Of a stretch of 64,000 nt of DNA, positions 8,215 to 16,619 are shown piece by piece. The stretch is from contig JADKFD010000017.1 of the NCBI GenBank assembly GCA_016717705.1, positions 28,271-92,270 of the forward strand. The letters are read 5' to 3'. Each line of letters starts with the position of its first letter. Position 1 is the first letter of the stretch. Below the pieces are notes generated by a model. The model did no database searches, was not told the DNA's origin, and worked only from the letters and a program-made list of their open reading frames with translations. The translations under genes and the position numbers were made by a program. The stretch comes from Rhodanobacteraceae bacterium (GTDB taxonomy: Bacteria > Pseudomonadota > Gammaproteobacteria > Xanthomonadales > SZUA-5).

Positions 8215-9111
8215 TCACTCCCCATCCTTCACGATCATCGTGCCGGCGCCTTCATTGGTGAAAATCTCCACCAGCAGAGCATCGGCAGTGACGCCGGACA
8301 CCAGATGCGCTGCGTGCACGCCCTGATTGATCGCGTGACGGATCGCCGCGACCTTGGGCAGCATGCCGCCAGCCAGTTCGCCGCGTGCCTCCATCTCGTC
8401 GAGGCGCGCCAGCGTGGCGAAAGTGATCAGCGAGGACGGGTTCTTGACGTCCTTGAGCAGACCCGGAACCTTGAGCACGAAGAACAGCTTCTCGGCGCCG
8501 AGCACGGCCGCCACATGCGAGGCGATGGTGTCGGCATTGGTGTTGTAGATGCTGCCATCCGGGGAACCCGACAGCGGCGCGATCACCGGCACGTAGTCGG
8601 ATTCAAGCAGATGCTTGAGCAGGGTCGGGTCGATCTGCTCGATATCACCCACCTGGCCGTAGTCGAACAGGCGCGGCGTGCCGTTGTCCTCGCCCATGTA
8701 GATCGGCGCGCGCTTGCGTGCCTTGATCATGCCCGCATCAACGCCAGACAGGCCCACGCCGGGCACGCCCACGCGGTTCATTTCGGCGAGCAAATCGGTG
8801 TTGACGCCATTGAAGACCATCTTCGCGGCTTCCAGCACTTCCGGCGTGGTCACCCGGCGACCGGCGTGCTTTTCGACCGGCAGATTCAGCTGCGTGCACA
8901 ACTGGTCGAGCCGCGCGCCGCCGCCATGGACGACGACCACGCGGATCGACAGCGTCCACAGCACGCCGATCTGCTCGACCACCTTGCGGCGGCTTTCCGG
9001 CTCATCGAGCACCTCGCCGCCCAGCTTGACCACGAAGGTCTTGCCGCGGAACTGGCGCAGATATTTGGACAGACCCTTGAGGGCATCGTAGGGGTTTGCG
9101 GCGAAGGGCAT
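8215..9111 (-). CDS. argB: N-acetylglutamate kinase, single domain
   Basis: ArgB phosphorylates N-acetylglutamate. The ATG at 9111 gives 298 residues; a longer frame upstream is translated heptamer repeat and is rejected. Amino-acid-kinase motifs are KLGGEVLDE (29-37), VHGGGARLDQL (61-71), NTDLLAEMNRVG and NTNADTIASHVA. The start resembles the longer bifunctional synthase-kinase of Xanthomonas (KYLRQFRGKTFVVKLGGE), but the protein ends right after the kinase domain and has none of the C-terminal acetyltransferase region. The first step of the pathway must therefore be supplied by another protein. Confidence 0.93.
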   Translation of the reverse strand: MPFAANPYDALKGLSKYLRQFRGKTFVVKLGGEVLDEPESRRKVVEQIGVLWTLSIRVVVVHGGGARLDQLCTQLNLPVEKHAGRRVTTPEVLEAAKMVFNGVNTDLLAEMNRVGVPGVGLSGVDAGMIKARKRAPIYMGEDNGTPRLFDYGQVGDIEQIDPTLLKHLLESDYVPVIAPLSGSPDGSIYNTNADTIASHVAAVLGAEKLFFVLKVPGLLKDVKNPSSLITFATLARLDEMEARGELAGGMLPKVAAIRHAINQGVHAAHLVSGVTADALLVEIFTNEGAGTMIVKDGE

Positions 9112-9124
9112 GGTTGGGTTACCT

Positions 9125-9191
9125 CGGGAATCGGGAATCGGGAATCGGGAATCGGGAATCGGGAATCGGGAATCGGGAATCGGGAATCGGG
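9125..9191. repeat. CGGGAAT heptamer, nine tandem copies
   Basis: Nine perfect CGGGAAT units (9125-9187) and a partial tenth lie just upstream of argB. At 9256-9281 the opposite motif (ATTCCCC, ATTCCC) is repeated four times, so the two could pair in RNA. Replication slippage would change the copy number easily. Confidence 0.95.
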
Positions 9192-9292
9192 TGCTCGATC
9201 TGGAAGTTCGAGTCAACTCCTAAACGTCGGGTCCGGGGCGCACGGCACGAACCGATTCCCCATTCCCCATTCCCAATTCCCGCTACTTCATC

Positions 9293-10291
9293 TCAAGCCT
9301 TGCCAAACAGCCAGGCCAGCGCCGCCATCTGCACCCACATGCGGTTTTCGGCTTCGTCGACGACGCGGGCGAATTCGGAGTCGAGCACTTCGTCGCTGAC
9401 TTCGACGTTGCGGCGTACTGGCAGGCAGTGCAGGAAAATCGCCTCCTCGGTGGCGTTTTCGAAGTGCTTGAGTGTCGGCATCCAGCCGCGCAGTGCCGGC
9501 GAGGCGACGATGCCATCTTCGCTGGCGCGTGGTTCCGGGCCCCAGGCCTTGGCGTAGACCACGTGGGCGCCTTCGAGCGCGGCGCGCTGGTCGTTGGAAT
9601 AGCGGATCTTGCCACCCGATTCGCCGGCGTACTTCTGCGCTTCAGCGCGCACGGCCTCGCCGAGTTCGAATCCGGGGGGATGCACCACCGTCACATCGCA
9701 GCCGGCGGCCGCGGCATGCAGCAACACCGAGTTGGGCACCGCCTTGGGCAGCGGACGCACATGCGGAGCCCAGCTCAGCACCACCTTGACCCCTTGCGTC
9801 TGGCCGAAACTCTCCTGCACCGTCAGCATGTCGGCGAGGCCCTGGCACGGATGCTCGCGCGCCGACTCCAGGCTGATCATCGGCACCTTGGCGTGGCGGC
9901 GGAAGGCATTGATGACACCGTCGGCATCATCGTCGGCCTGGCCCATGCCGCGCGAAAAAGCACGCACGCCGAGCACGTCCACATAGCGCGACAGTACCGG
10001 CGCGGCTTCGCGCACGTGTTCGGCCTTGTCGCCGCTCATCACGGCGCCGTCTTCGGTCTCCAGCTTCCACACACCGCTGCCCTCTTCCAGCGCCACCGAC
10101 ATGCCACCGAGCTTGTGCATGGCGACTTCAAAGCTGGTGCGCGTGCGCAGCGAGGGGTTGAAGAACAGCATGCCGAGCACCTTGCCCTTGAGCAGTGCGC
10201 CCGGCTCGTTGCGCTTGTATTCGGCGGCGAGCTTGATCAACGCCGCCTGACCCTTGGGGCCGAGGTCCTTCAGATGAGTGAAATGGCGCAT
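9293..10291 (-). CDS. argF': N-acetylornithine carbamoyltransferase
   Basis: This enzyme carbamoylates N-acetylornithine and defines the acetylated arginine route of Xanthomonas and relatives. It has 332 residues. The carbamoyl-phosphate loop is FFNPSLRTRTSFE (43-55, with SLRTRT) and HPCQ is at 147-150. Features separating it from ordinary ornithine carbamoyltransferase are the tryptophan in GVWKLE (Trp75), the proline-rich segment WAPHVRPLPKAVPNS, and HCLPVRRNVEVSDEV near the C-terminus. N-acetylcitrulline made here must be deacetylated by ArgE, and no argE is present in the window. It lies 5 bases from argD in the operon. Confidence 0.93.
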   Translation of the reverse strand: MRHFTHLKDLGPKGQAALIKLAAEYKRNEPGALLKGKVLGMLFFNPSLRTRTSFEVAMHKLGGMSVALEEGSGVWKLETEDGAVMSGDKAEHVREAAPVLSRYVDVLGVRAFSRGMGQADDDADGVINAFRRHAKVPMISLESAREHPCQGLADMLTVQESFGQTQGVKVVLSWAPHVRPLPKAVPNSVLLHAAAAGCDVTVVHPPGFELGEAVRAEAQKYAGESGGKIRYSNDQRAALEGAHVVYAKAWGPEPRASEDGIVASPALRGWMPTLKHFENATEEAIFLHCLPVRRNVEVSDEVLDSEFARVVDEAENRMWVQMAALAWLFGKA

Positions 10292-10296
10292 CGGAC

Positions 10297-11430
10297 TTAT
10301 CCTTTGAATTCGTGAACGGCCGTCTCCAGCGCCACGATGGCAGCCTCGGAGACATTCAGACAGGGCATCAGGCGCAGCACCGACGGATCGCCGGAGGCGC
10401 CGACCAGCAGTCTACGTTCGAACAGGTGTCGCTTGAGCGCTGCGGCCGGTCCCGGTGTGCGCAGGCCAAGCAGCAGGCCCTCGCCGATGACCGTTTGCAC
10501 GGCTGCTCCCGGCAAGGAGGCACGCAGACGCTCGGCCACTTCCCGTGCGCGCCGCGCCAGCTGCTCGTCGGCGATGACGCGCAGCGTCGCCAACATTGCC
10601 GCCATCGCCAGCGGGCCACCACCGAAGGTGCTGCCCAGATCGCCGGACTTGACCGCCGCGGCGCGCTCGGCGCTGAGCACGGTGGCGCCGATCGGCACGC
10701 CCGAGGCCAGACCTTTGGCCAGGCTGATCGCATCCGGCTGCACGCCGTAGAACTCGGCAGCGGTCGCCACACCCATGCGGCTCATGCCGGTCTGGATCTC
10801 GTCGAAGATCAGCCAGCAACCGGCGGCGGCCGTGCGTTCGCGCAGGCGCTGGAACCACGCGGCCGAGGCGGTGCGGATGCCGCTCATGCTCTGGATCGGT
10901 TCGACAATTACCGCTGCCGTCTTGGTGAAATCGAATTGCTCCACTGCCGCCAGGTCGCCAAACGGCAGCCGCTGTGACGGCGGCAGAATGCCTGCATAGG
11001 GCTCGGTGATTTTCGGATCGTCGGTGACCGACAAGGCCAGCAGGGTGCGACCGTGCCAGCCGCCGTCAAAACTGACCAGGCCAGTCCGACCGGTTTGCTT
11101 GATCGCCAGCTTGAGCGCGTTCTCGTTCGCCTCGGCGCCCGAGTTGCAGAAGAACACGCCGGCCGCACCGCAGCCTGCCAGATAGTCGATCAGCGCTTGC
11201 GCGGCCTGCTCGCGAACGCGCAGTCGGGCGGCAGCGGAATAGAACAGCAGTTTCCCGGCCTGCTCGGCGATTGCGGCAACCAGGCGCGGATGCGAATGCC
11301 CGGTCGAAGTGACGCAATGGCCACCGTACCAGTCGAAGTACTCGGTGCCGTCTTCGGCATGCACGCGATCGCCGCTGCCACGATCGAGCACGAAGGGAAA
11401 GGCAGCGTAGGTCTCAAGCAGCGCGGGCAT
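10297..11430 (-). CDS. argD: Acetylornithine aminotransferase
   Basis: ArgD converts N-acetylglutamate semialdehyde to N-acetylornithine with glutamate as donor. The 377-residue class III aminotransferase shows FFCNSGAEANENALKLA (93-109), FDGGWHGRT, the cofactor aspartate in LIFDEIQTG (Asp210), and the Schiff-base lysine in AISLAKGLASG (Lys239). It is the first gene of the minus-strand arginine operon. The ATG at 11430 has no clear ribosome-binding site; the double operator at 11440-11472 begins only 10 bases upstream, so the leader must be very short and translation could be leaderless. Confidence 0.93.
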   Translation of the reverse strand: MPALLETYAAFPFVLDRGSGDRVHAEDGTEYFDWYGGHCVTSTGHSHPRLVAAIAEQAGKLLFYSAAARLRVREQAAQALIDYLAGCGAAGVFFCNSGAEANENALKLAIKQTGRTGLVSFDGGWHGRTLLALSVTDDPKITEPYAGILPPSQRLPFGDLAAVEQFDFTKTAAVIVEPIQSMSGIRTASAAWFQRLRERTAAAGCWLIFDEIQTGMSRMGVATAAEFYGVQPDAISLAKGLASGVPIGATVLSAERAAAVKSGDLGSTFGGGPLAMAAMLATLRVIADEQLARRAREVAERLRASLPGAAVQTVIGEGLLLGLRTPGPAAALKRHLFERRLLVGASGDPSVLRLMPCLNVSEAAIVALETAVHEFKG

Positions 11431-11439
11431 GATTCGATT

Positions 11440-11472
11440 TGCATAAAATGCGAAGTCATCGCATATTATGCA
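11440..11472. promoter_or_regulatory. Double ArgR-type operator between argD and argR
   Basis: TGCATAAAATGCG and CGCATATTATGCA are facing AT-rich palindromic boxes whose centres are about 20 bases apart. Paired ARG boxes in other bacteria are spaced by about 21 bases, two helical turns. The site lies between the divergent argD operon and argR, so it can repress both, with ArgR autoregulation. Confidence 0.7.
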
Positions 11473-11495
11473 GAATCTACGGAGAGCACAAGCCC

Positions 11496-11915
11496 ATGTC
11501 GCGCACGCCCAAGGATCTCGATCAGACCCTGCTGGAGCTGATCAGCAATGAACGCATCGCCGATCAGTTCGAACTGCAGGCCGCACTGGCGCGCGCCGGC
11601 AAGGTGGTCAGCCAGCCTACCCTGTCGCGCCACCTGACGCGGCTGGGAATTGCCAAGCGCGGCGGACGCTATGCACCGCCGGGCGATGGCAGCCCGACCG
11701 CGCTTGCGGTGATCGCCGCGCCGCCAAATCTGATCGTGTTGCGTACCCGGCCGGGCTTTGCCAATGCGGTCGCCGCCGTGCTTGATCATCAGCCTTTGCC
11801 GGGACAGGCCGGCACCATCGCTGGCGACGACACCGTGTTCGTGGCGCTGGCGGCGGGTCATGAAATGCAACCGCTGATCGACTCGGCGCGACTGCGATTT
11901 CTCAGCGAGAGTTGA
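11496..11915 (+). CDS. argR: Arginine repressor
   Basis: ArgR binds ARG boxes as an arginine-loaded hexamer. From the ATG at 11496 (GGAGAG 9 bases upstream) the product is 139 residues; an earlier in-frame ATG lies inside the operator and is rejected. The N-terminal winged helix includes VVSQPTLSRHLTRLGI (38-52), and the C-terminal arginine-binding domain carries the family hallmark GTIAGDDTVFVALA. It is divergent from the arginine operon with only the operator between them. Confidence 0.93.
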   Translation: MSRTPKDLDQTLLELISNERIADQFELQAALARAGKVVSQPTLSRHLTRLGIAKRGGRYAPPGDGSPTALAVIAAPPNLIVLRTRPGFANAVAAVLDHQPLPGQAGTIAGDDTVFVALAAGHEMQPLIDSARLRFLSES

Positions 11916-11967
11916 GGTTCAGGGTTCGTCTCGCCATAGTCCTTGGCTTCATACTGCCGCGCTGCGC

Positions 11968-12231
11968 TCACAACAGGCGGGCGGCATGCCCTTCGGCCTT
12001 GAGCAGCGCCACTGCCTGCTTATCGAATGAAACAAAGGTGTCGCCGCCAAGCCATCGCCCTTCGTAGGCGATGACGCCATCAGCGAAGTCGCCGCCAGCC
12101 AGCAGCTGCGACAGGCCCGCCTCGACAGCCGGCCGATTGAGCACCACGTTGCGCGTGTTCAGCAGTTGCTCAATGGCTGCGGCGACGTCGCCACGCGCAG
12201 CTCCATACTGCCAATTCCGCATCTGCGCCAT
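11968..12231 (-). pseudogene. C-terminal remnant of a PIN-domain (VapC-like) toxin
   Basis: An 87-codon frame matches only the C-terminal half of a PIN nuclease: GGDFADGVIAYEGRWLGGDTFVSFDKQAVALL contains the expected F-A-D and T-F-D-K pattern with two acidic metal ligands. The N-terminal strand with the first catalytic aspartate is missing and was not found upstream in any frame. No antitoxin gene is adjacent. It is probably a decayed toxin-antitoxin locus between argR and the V-ATPase operon. Confidence 0.6.
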
Positions 12232-12242
12232 CTCCGGGGCAC

Positions 12243-12283
12243 TTGATCGCCATCAACGCCCCGTCGGATCAATCCACTAGGCT
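12243..12283 (+). promoter_or_regulatory. FNR/ANR box and -10 of the V-ATPase operon
   Basis: TTGATCGCCATCAA (12243-12256) is a perfect match to the FNR/ANR consensus TTGAT-N4-ATCAA. TAGGCT at 12278-12283 fits a -10 hexamer (T-A-x-x-x-T). With a start near 12290 the box would be centred near -41.5, the class II activator position. The first V-ATPase codon follows at 12332. Confidence 0.65.
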
Positions 12284-12331
12284 GTTGCGGCAAGCGCGCG
12301 CAACGAACCCGCGCGCGCAGGAGGACCAGCG

Positions 12332-12664
12332 GTGAACAGCCGCGACCCTGCGCACAGTGACGTGGAAGCGGCGATCGCGCGGGTGCTGGCCGCCGAAGCC
12401 GCCGCCGTGCTTGCCGTGCGCAGCAGCGAGATCGAAGCGCAGCAGTACCTTGAAGCCACCCGCGCCCGCGCCCGCCGGATTTCCGAGCACACCAGCGAGC
12501 GCCTGCAGCGGATTTGCTTGCGCATCGAGGCCAACTGCGCGCGCGAGATTGCACAGATTTCAGCGACCGCAGCGGAAGTCGCTGTCGACTTCGAGCACGA
12601 CGTCGAGCGACTGAACCGGGTTGTCGCCGTCCTTGCCGCGGATCTCACCGGGGGCCAGGGATGA
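12332..12664 (+). CDS. V-type ATPase peripheral-stalk subunit G/H-like
   Basis: A 110-residue helical protein, rich in alanine, arginine and glutamate and almost certainly a coiled coil over its length (VEAAIARVLAAEAAAVLAVR onward). Its place as first gene of the operon and its composition fit the G/H subunit that pairs with subunit E in the peripheral stalk. It starts at GTG 12332 with a strong AGGAGGA 7 bases upstream. Its stop overlaps the next start in an ATGA arrangement. The assignment rests mainly on context. Confidence 0.6.
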   Translation: MNSRDPAHSDVEAAIARVLAAEAAAVLAVRSSEIEAQQYLEATRARARRISEHTSERLQRICLRIEANCAREIAQISATAAEVAVDFEHDVERLNRVVAVLAADLTGGQG

Positions 12665-13368
12665 TCCATGGCGCCACCGACTACGCGCTGACGCGCCTCA
12701 GGGCGCGCACCGGCCGGCGCCTGGATGGCGAGGGCTGGCGCCAGATCAGCAGCGCACGCAGCTTGCCTGCGGTGCTCGAACAACTGCGTGCGGGCAACGC
12801 GGCAAGCTGGGTCGAGGGCATCGGCAGCGCCAGCGACGCTCACGCCATCGAGGCCGGCCTGCGCCGGCGCTTTCAGGCCCAGCTTGAAGCACTTGGCCGC
12901 TGGGCCGATCCGCAATGGCAACCGGCCCTGTCGTGGTGCGCGCGCCTGGTCCAGCTGCCCGCGCTGCGCCAGGTGAAGTCCACCGCCAGCGCGGATCTGC
13001 CCGACTGGCCGGCAACAGACTTGCGGCACTTCGCCGGCGTCGGTGGCGACAGCGCGTTGCCGCTGGAGGCGGCTTGGGAGGCGGAACTGATGCGTCGACT
13101 ACCCGTCCTCGACGCCGACGCCGCCGACGAACTGTCGCGTTTGCAGCGAACTGCGCAGCAGCATCGGCTGCGCTTTTCACGCCTGGCGGCGGGCAATGGC
13201 TGGCCTGAGCGGGCGGCATTCGAGCGACAACTGCTGAGCCGCATGCGGCGCAATCCGCTCAGCCCGGTGCACCTTTTGACCGCGGTGGCGCTGTCCTTGC
13301 TCGACTACGAACGCGTGCGCGGCGAACTGCTGCGATGGGCCGCGCTGCCACCGGAGTCACACGCATGA
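12661..13368 (+). CDS. V-type ATPase subunit C/d-like (putative)
   Basis: A 235-residue protein starting at the ATG that overlaps the previous stop. It is mostly helical with no cofactor motifs. By position (after G/H, before subunit I) and size it is probably a divergent subunit C/d, the funnel linking the central stalk to the proteolipid ring. Family members are usually 320-350 residues, so this one is short; direct sequence signatures are weak. The tail LLTAVALSLLDYERVRGELL resembles the helical end of such subunits. Its stop overlaps the subunit I start. Confidence 0.5.
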   Translation: MIHGATDYALTRLRARTGRRLDGEGWRQISSARSLPAVLEQLRAGNAASWVEGIGSASDAHAIEAGLRRRFQAQLEALGRWADPQWQPALSWCARLVQLPALRQVKSTASADLPDWPATDLRHFAGVGGDSALPLEAAWEAELMRRLPVLDADAADELSRLQRTAQQHRLRFSRLAAGNGWPERAAFERQLLSRMRRNPLSPVHLLTAVALSLLDYERVRGELLRWAALPPESHA

Positions 13369-15338
13369 TGCGTCCCGCACCGGCGCGCTGGTTCGAGGTG
13401 TTGTGCGCGCGCGACGATGTCTCGCTGCTGCTCGAAGCGCTCGGGAAAACCGCTGCGGTGGAACTCGAAGCCACTGACGGCATCGGCATGCCCGCGGAAT
13501 GGGCAGCCTTGTCGCCCGGGCTCGCCGAGTTCCATGGCTGGCAGGCGCGCTGCGGCGAGTTCTGGCCGCCGGCGAGCGCAGCGTCGACCTGTCCGGACAC
13601 GCCGCAGCGCACACTGCAACGGGCGCTGGCCGCCGTGCAGAGCTGGGGACGCAGTTGCGAAGCGGACATCGCGGCGCTGCAGCAATTGGCCCGCGAGCGT
13701 CGCGAACTCACGCTGTGGCTGGCGGCCATCCAGGCCTGGCAAGCGCAGGCAACGCAGACACCGGTGCTGACCGAAGGTGCCAGTGCGTTGATCGGCAGTT
13801 GGCTGGTCGAACCTGGCGCAGCCACATTGACGCTGGATGAGTACGGTCTGGCGCGCGAACTGGAGCTGGCTGACGGCCGCAAGCTCTGGCTGTTGCTGGC
13901 CGATCATGGACGCATCAGCACGCTCAAGGCCGCGCTGGCGGCCGCGCACGGCACACTGCTGCCCTGCCCGCGCTGGCTGCCGCAGCCGCTGGTCGGCGTG
14001 GACGCGGTCGGCGCCGCGCAGCAGGCTGCGCTCGACACGCGCACCTTGCAGCATCGATCGCATCTGCAGGCAGTGGCAGCGCAAACCGGATTGGCGCAGG
14101 CACTCGCCGACCTGATGCGCCTGGACTGGATCGCGCGCAGCGTGCACGCGCTGCGCACCAGCGCGTTGCTGGCGTTCATCAGCGGCTGGACCTCGGATGC
14201 CAGCGGCGCCGCCATCGAGGGCGCCGTGTCGTCCAGTGGCGCTCGCGCCCTGCTGCATTTCCCGACGCCGCCGGCGCAGGCGACGCCGCCCTTGCTGCTC
14301 AGCAACCCGCGCTGGGCACGCCCCTTCGAGATCTTCAGTCGCGCCTTCGGCGTACCCGGTCGCAATGAGGCCGACCCCACTCCGGTGGTCGCCCTGGTGG
14401 CGCCCCTGCTGTTTGGCTACATGTTCGGCGACATCGGCCAGGGTGCGCTCATCGTGGCTGCCGGCTTCTGGCTGCAGCGACGCTATCCGCTGGCGCGCCT
14501 GGCGATCAGCGCCGGTCTGGCCTCGATGCTGTTCGGCTGGGTCTACGGCAGTGTGTTCGCCATGGAACACCTGATCCAGCCATTGTGGCTGCGCCCCTTG
14601 CAGCAGCCGCTGGCCGTATTGGCGGCGCCGCTGGCTGGCGGTGCCGTGCTGTTGCTGCTCGGCTTGGCACTCAACGGCCTTGGCGCCTGGTGGAGCGGCA
14701 AGCTGAGCGAATGGCTGCGGCGCGACGCGGGCGGCATCGTGGTGTATCTGGGATTGCTGCTGTCCCCGTTCCACCGCGCCGGACTGTGGCTGGCTGCGTG
14801 CGGGGTGGTCTGGACGCTCACTGCGGAGATCGTGCACCAGTCCGTGAGCGGCCGTAGCTCGGCCTCGCCGCGCGGAGCGGCGATCGCGCCGGCGGCCGCG
14901 GGGACCGCCGAGAGTGCGCAAAACGCCGGGAACTCCCCTAACCACCGTCGCCCGACGTCGGGCCCGGTCGACGCGAGTACCCAGCCTGCAAGAGCGGGCC
15001 TGGCGATTGCGCTGGCCGCCGCGCTCGGCGAACTGCTCGAACGCACCCTGCAACTGGCGGTGAACACGCTGTCCTTTGCCCGTGTGGGCGCGTTTGCACT
15101 GGCGCATGCCGGATTGTCGAGTGCCGTGATCGCTCTGGCGCAGATCGCCGGGCATGGCCTGGGCGGACTGCTGGTGCTGATCCTGGGCAATGTGGTGATG
15201 CTCGTCCTCGAGGCGATGGTGGTGTCGATCCAGACCACGCGCCTGGTGCTCTTCGAGTTCTTCACTCGCTTTCTCACTGGTGCCGGACGCGTGTTTGCGC
15301 CGCTGCCACCGCCGCCATCGATGACCGGGAGGTCCTGA
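13365..15338 (+). CDS. ntpI: V-type ATPase membrane subunit I
   Basis: A 657-residue subunit I (a-subunit equivalent) that forms the ion half-channels beside the proteolipid ring. The N-terminal cytoplasmic half opens RPAPARWFEVLCARDDVSLL. The membrane half starts with VALVAPLLFGYMFGDIGQGA, the conserved P-x-x-F-G-x-M-x-G-D-x-G-x-G region, and has about seven further hydrophobic helices. An unusual Ser/Ala/Pro-rich insert encoded at about 14833-15000 interrupts the C-terminal membrane part and may be a transferred low-complexity segment or a loop. It starts at ATG 13365, overlapping the upstream stop. Confidence 0.9.
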   Translation: MMRPAPARWFEVLCARDDVSLLLEALGKTAAVELEATDGIGMPAEWAALSPGLAEFHGWQARCGEFWPPASAASTCPDTPQRTLQRALAAVQSWGRSCEADIAALQQLARERRELTLWLAAIQAWQAQATQTPVLTEGASALIGSWLVEPGAATLTLDEYGLARELELADGRKLWLLLADHGRISTLKAALAAAHGTLLPCPRWLPQPLVGVDAVGAAQQAALDTRTLQHRSHLQAVAAQTGLAQALADLMRLDWIARSVHALRTSALLAFISGWTSDASGAAIEGAVSSSGARALLHFPTPPAQATPPLLLSNPRWARPFEIFSRAFGVPGRNEADPTPVVALVAPLLFGYMFGDIGQGALIVAAGFWLQRRYPLARLAISAGLASMLFGWVYGSVFAMEHLIQPLWLRPLQQPLAVLAAPLAGGAVLLLLGLALNGLGAWWSGKLSEWLRRDAGGIVVYLGLLLSPFHRAGLWLAACGVVWTLTAEIVHQSVSGRSSASPRGAAIAPAAAGTAESAQNAGNSPNHRRPTSGPVDASTQPARAGLAIALAAALGELLERTLQLAVNTLSFARVGAFALAHAGLSSAVIALAQIAGHGLGGLLVLILGNVVMLVLEAMVVSIQTTRLVLFEFFTRFLTGAGRVFAPLPPPPSMTGRS

Positions 15339-15718
15339 TGTCCCAATCCACCGAATTACCCGTCGCCAGCCCGCGCCTGCGTCTGGCGCTCGGCGCCGTG
15401 TTGATCTTCGCCGTCCTCGGCAGCCTGGTGCTTCTGGCGATGCCGGCGGCGCTGGCCCAGGAGGCGCTCACCGGGCCCGCCGCGATTGACCCGGCGGCGC
15501 TCAGTTACGCTTTCATGGCCGCAGCACTGGCTACCGCCGCGTCGGCGATCGGCGCGGGCATCGCGGTGGCGCGCGTCGGCACGGCCGCCGTCGGTGCGCT
15601 GGCCGAAAAACCCGAGCTGTTCGGCCGCCTGCTGATCTTCGTCGGACTGGCCGAGGGCATTGCGATCTACGGGCTGATCGTGTCGATCCTGATCCTCAAC
15701 CGACTCGGAAGTGGCTGA
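15338..15718 (+). CDS. ntpK: V-type ATPase proteolipid subunit K
   Basis: A 126-residue rotor-ring subunit. An N-terminal hydrophobic stretch ending in AALAQEA looks like a cleavable signal or an extra helix. It is followed by one helical hairpin: AALATAASAIGAGIAVARVG and, after the polar loop AEKPELFGR, FVGLAEGIAIYGLIVSILIL. The ion-carrying glutamate is Glu106 in GLAEGIA. There is no glutamine in the first hairpin helix, which argues mildly against Na+ binding, but ion specificity cannot be settled by eye. Start and upstream stop overlap as TGATG. Confidence 0.9.
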   Translation: MSQSTELPVASPRLRLALGAVLIFAVLGSLVLLAMPAALAQEALTGPAAIDPAALSYAFMAAALATAASAIGAGIAVARVGTAAVGALAEKPELFGRLLIFVGLAEGIAIYGLIVSILILNRLGSG

Positions 15719-15720
15719 GC

Positions 15721-16020
15721 GTGAGCCGCGCGCTGTACATCGGCGACGAGACGCATGCCGCTGGCTGGCGGCTGGCGGGCATCGAAGTGCGCGTCGTCGC
15801 GGCGGACAGCGACATCGACGCGCTGTTCGACTCCGCCGCTGCCGACGCCGATCTGCTGCTCATGTCCGCGGCCAGCGCCGCACGCCTGTCCGCCGCGCGA
15901 CTCAACCAGGCACAACGCGCACTGTCTCCCTTGTTGCTGGTGTTGCCCGGGACCGCCGCGGTCGTGGGTGGCTCGGAACTGGCGCAGCGCGTACGCAGTC
16001 AACTGGGGATGGAATCGTGA
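15721..16020 (+). CDS. V-type ATPase central-stalk subunit F
   Basis: A 99-residue protein with the Rossmann-like start of subunit F: RALYIGDETHAAGWRLAGIEV, then DADLLLMSAASAARL and SPLLLVLPG. Subunit F binds the central rotor with subunit D. It starts at GTG 15721, two bases after the proteolipid stop, and overlaps subunit E by four bases. Confidence 0.8.
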   Translation: MSRALYIGDETHAAGWRLAGIEVRVVAADSDIDALFDSAAADADLLLMSAASAARLSAARLNQAQRALSPLLLVLPGTAAVVGGSELAQRVRSQLGMES

Positions 16021-16619
16021 ACGCAAGCGCCCAGGAACAGGCCCTGCTGGATCTGATTGCCGCCGATCGTGCGCGACGCTGCAGCGAGATCCTGCAAACC
16101 GCCCAGCGCCAGTCCGATGAGCTGTTGCACGAGGCGCACCGGCATGCCCGCGAGCGCCTGCGCCAGGCGCTGAATGAAGCCCGCGAACGCGCTCGCCAGC
16201 GGGTGGCCGGCGCCATCGCACAACGCCAGACCCGCGCGCGGCTGGCGCAGCAGAGTTCCGCCAGCGAGTTCCTGACCCACGCGCTGCAACGGCTGCCCGC
16301 GGCGCTGACGCAGCGCTGGCGGCAAGCTTGCGAACGCCGGCGCTGGGTGCAGATGGCGCTGGCGCAGGCACAGCAGAGTCTGCCGGCGGGTCCATGGCGC
16401 ATCGAGCACGCGGACGGCCTGCAAGCCGAAGACATCAGCGCCCTCGGGGCAGATGCCGGCGACGCGGCAAACAAGCGCTTCCAGCTCAACGCGCAACTGG
16501 TCGCCGGTCTGCGCATTTTCGGCAACGGCAATTGCATCGACGCCAGCCTGCCTGGCCTGCTCAGCGATCGCGAAAACCTCGCGGCGGCCCTGTTGCAGGC
16601 CTGGGAACAGACGCCATGA
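16017..16619 (+). CDS. ntpE: V-type ATPase peripheral-stalk subunit E
   Basis: A 200-residue protein with a long N-terminal coiled coil (ALLDLIAADRARRCSEILQ through RQTRARLAQQ) and a globular C-terminal domain ending in ENLAAALLQAWEQ. This is the layout of subunit E, which forms the stator stalk with G/H. It starts at GTG 16017, overlapping the subunit F stop (GTGA), and its own stop overlaps the subunit A start (ATGA). Confidence 0.82.
   Translation: MNASAQEQALLDLIAADRARRCSEILQTAQRQSDELLHEAHRHARERLRQALNEARERARQRVAGAIAQRQTRARLAQQSSASEFLTHALQRLPAALTQRWRQACERRRWVQMALAQAQQSLPAGPWRIEHADGLQAEDISALGADAGDAANKRFQLNAQLVAGLRIFGNGNCIDASLPGLLSDRENLAAALLQAWEQTP

Noticed and set aside
9125..9216. An upstream extension of ArgB through the CGGGAAT array
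   Set aside because: The added residues are a repeating translation of the heptamer; the ATG at 9111 gives the normal kinase N-terminus.
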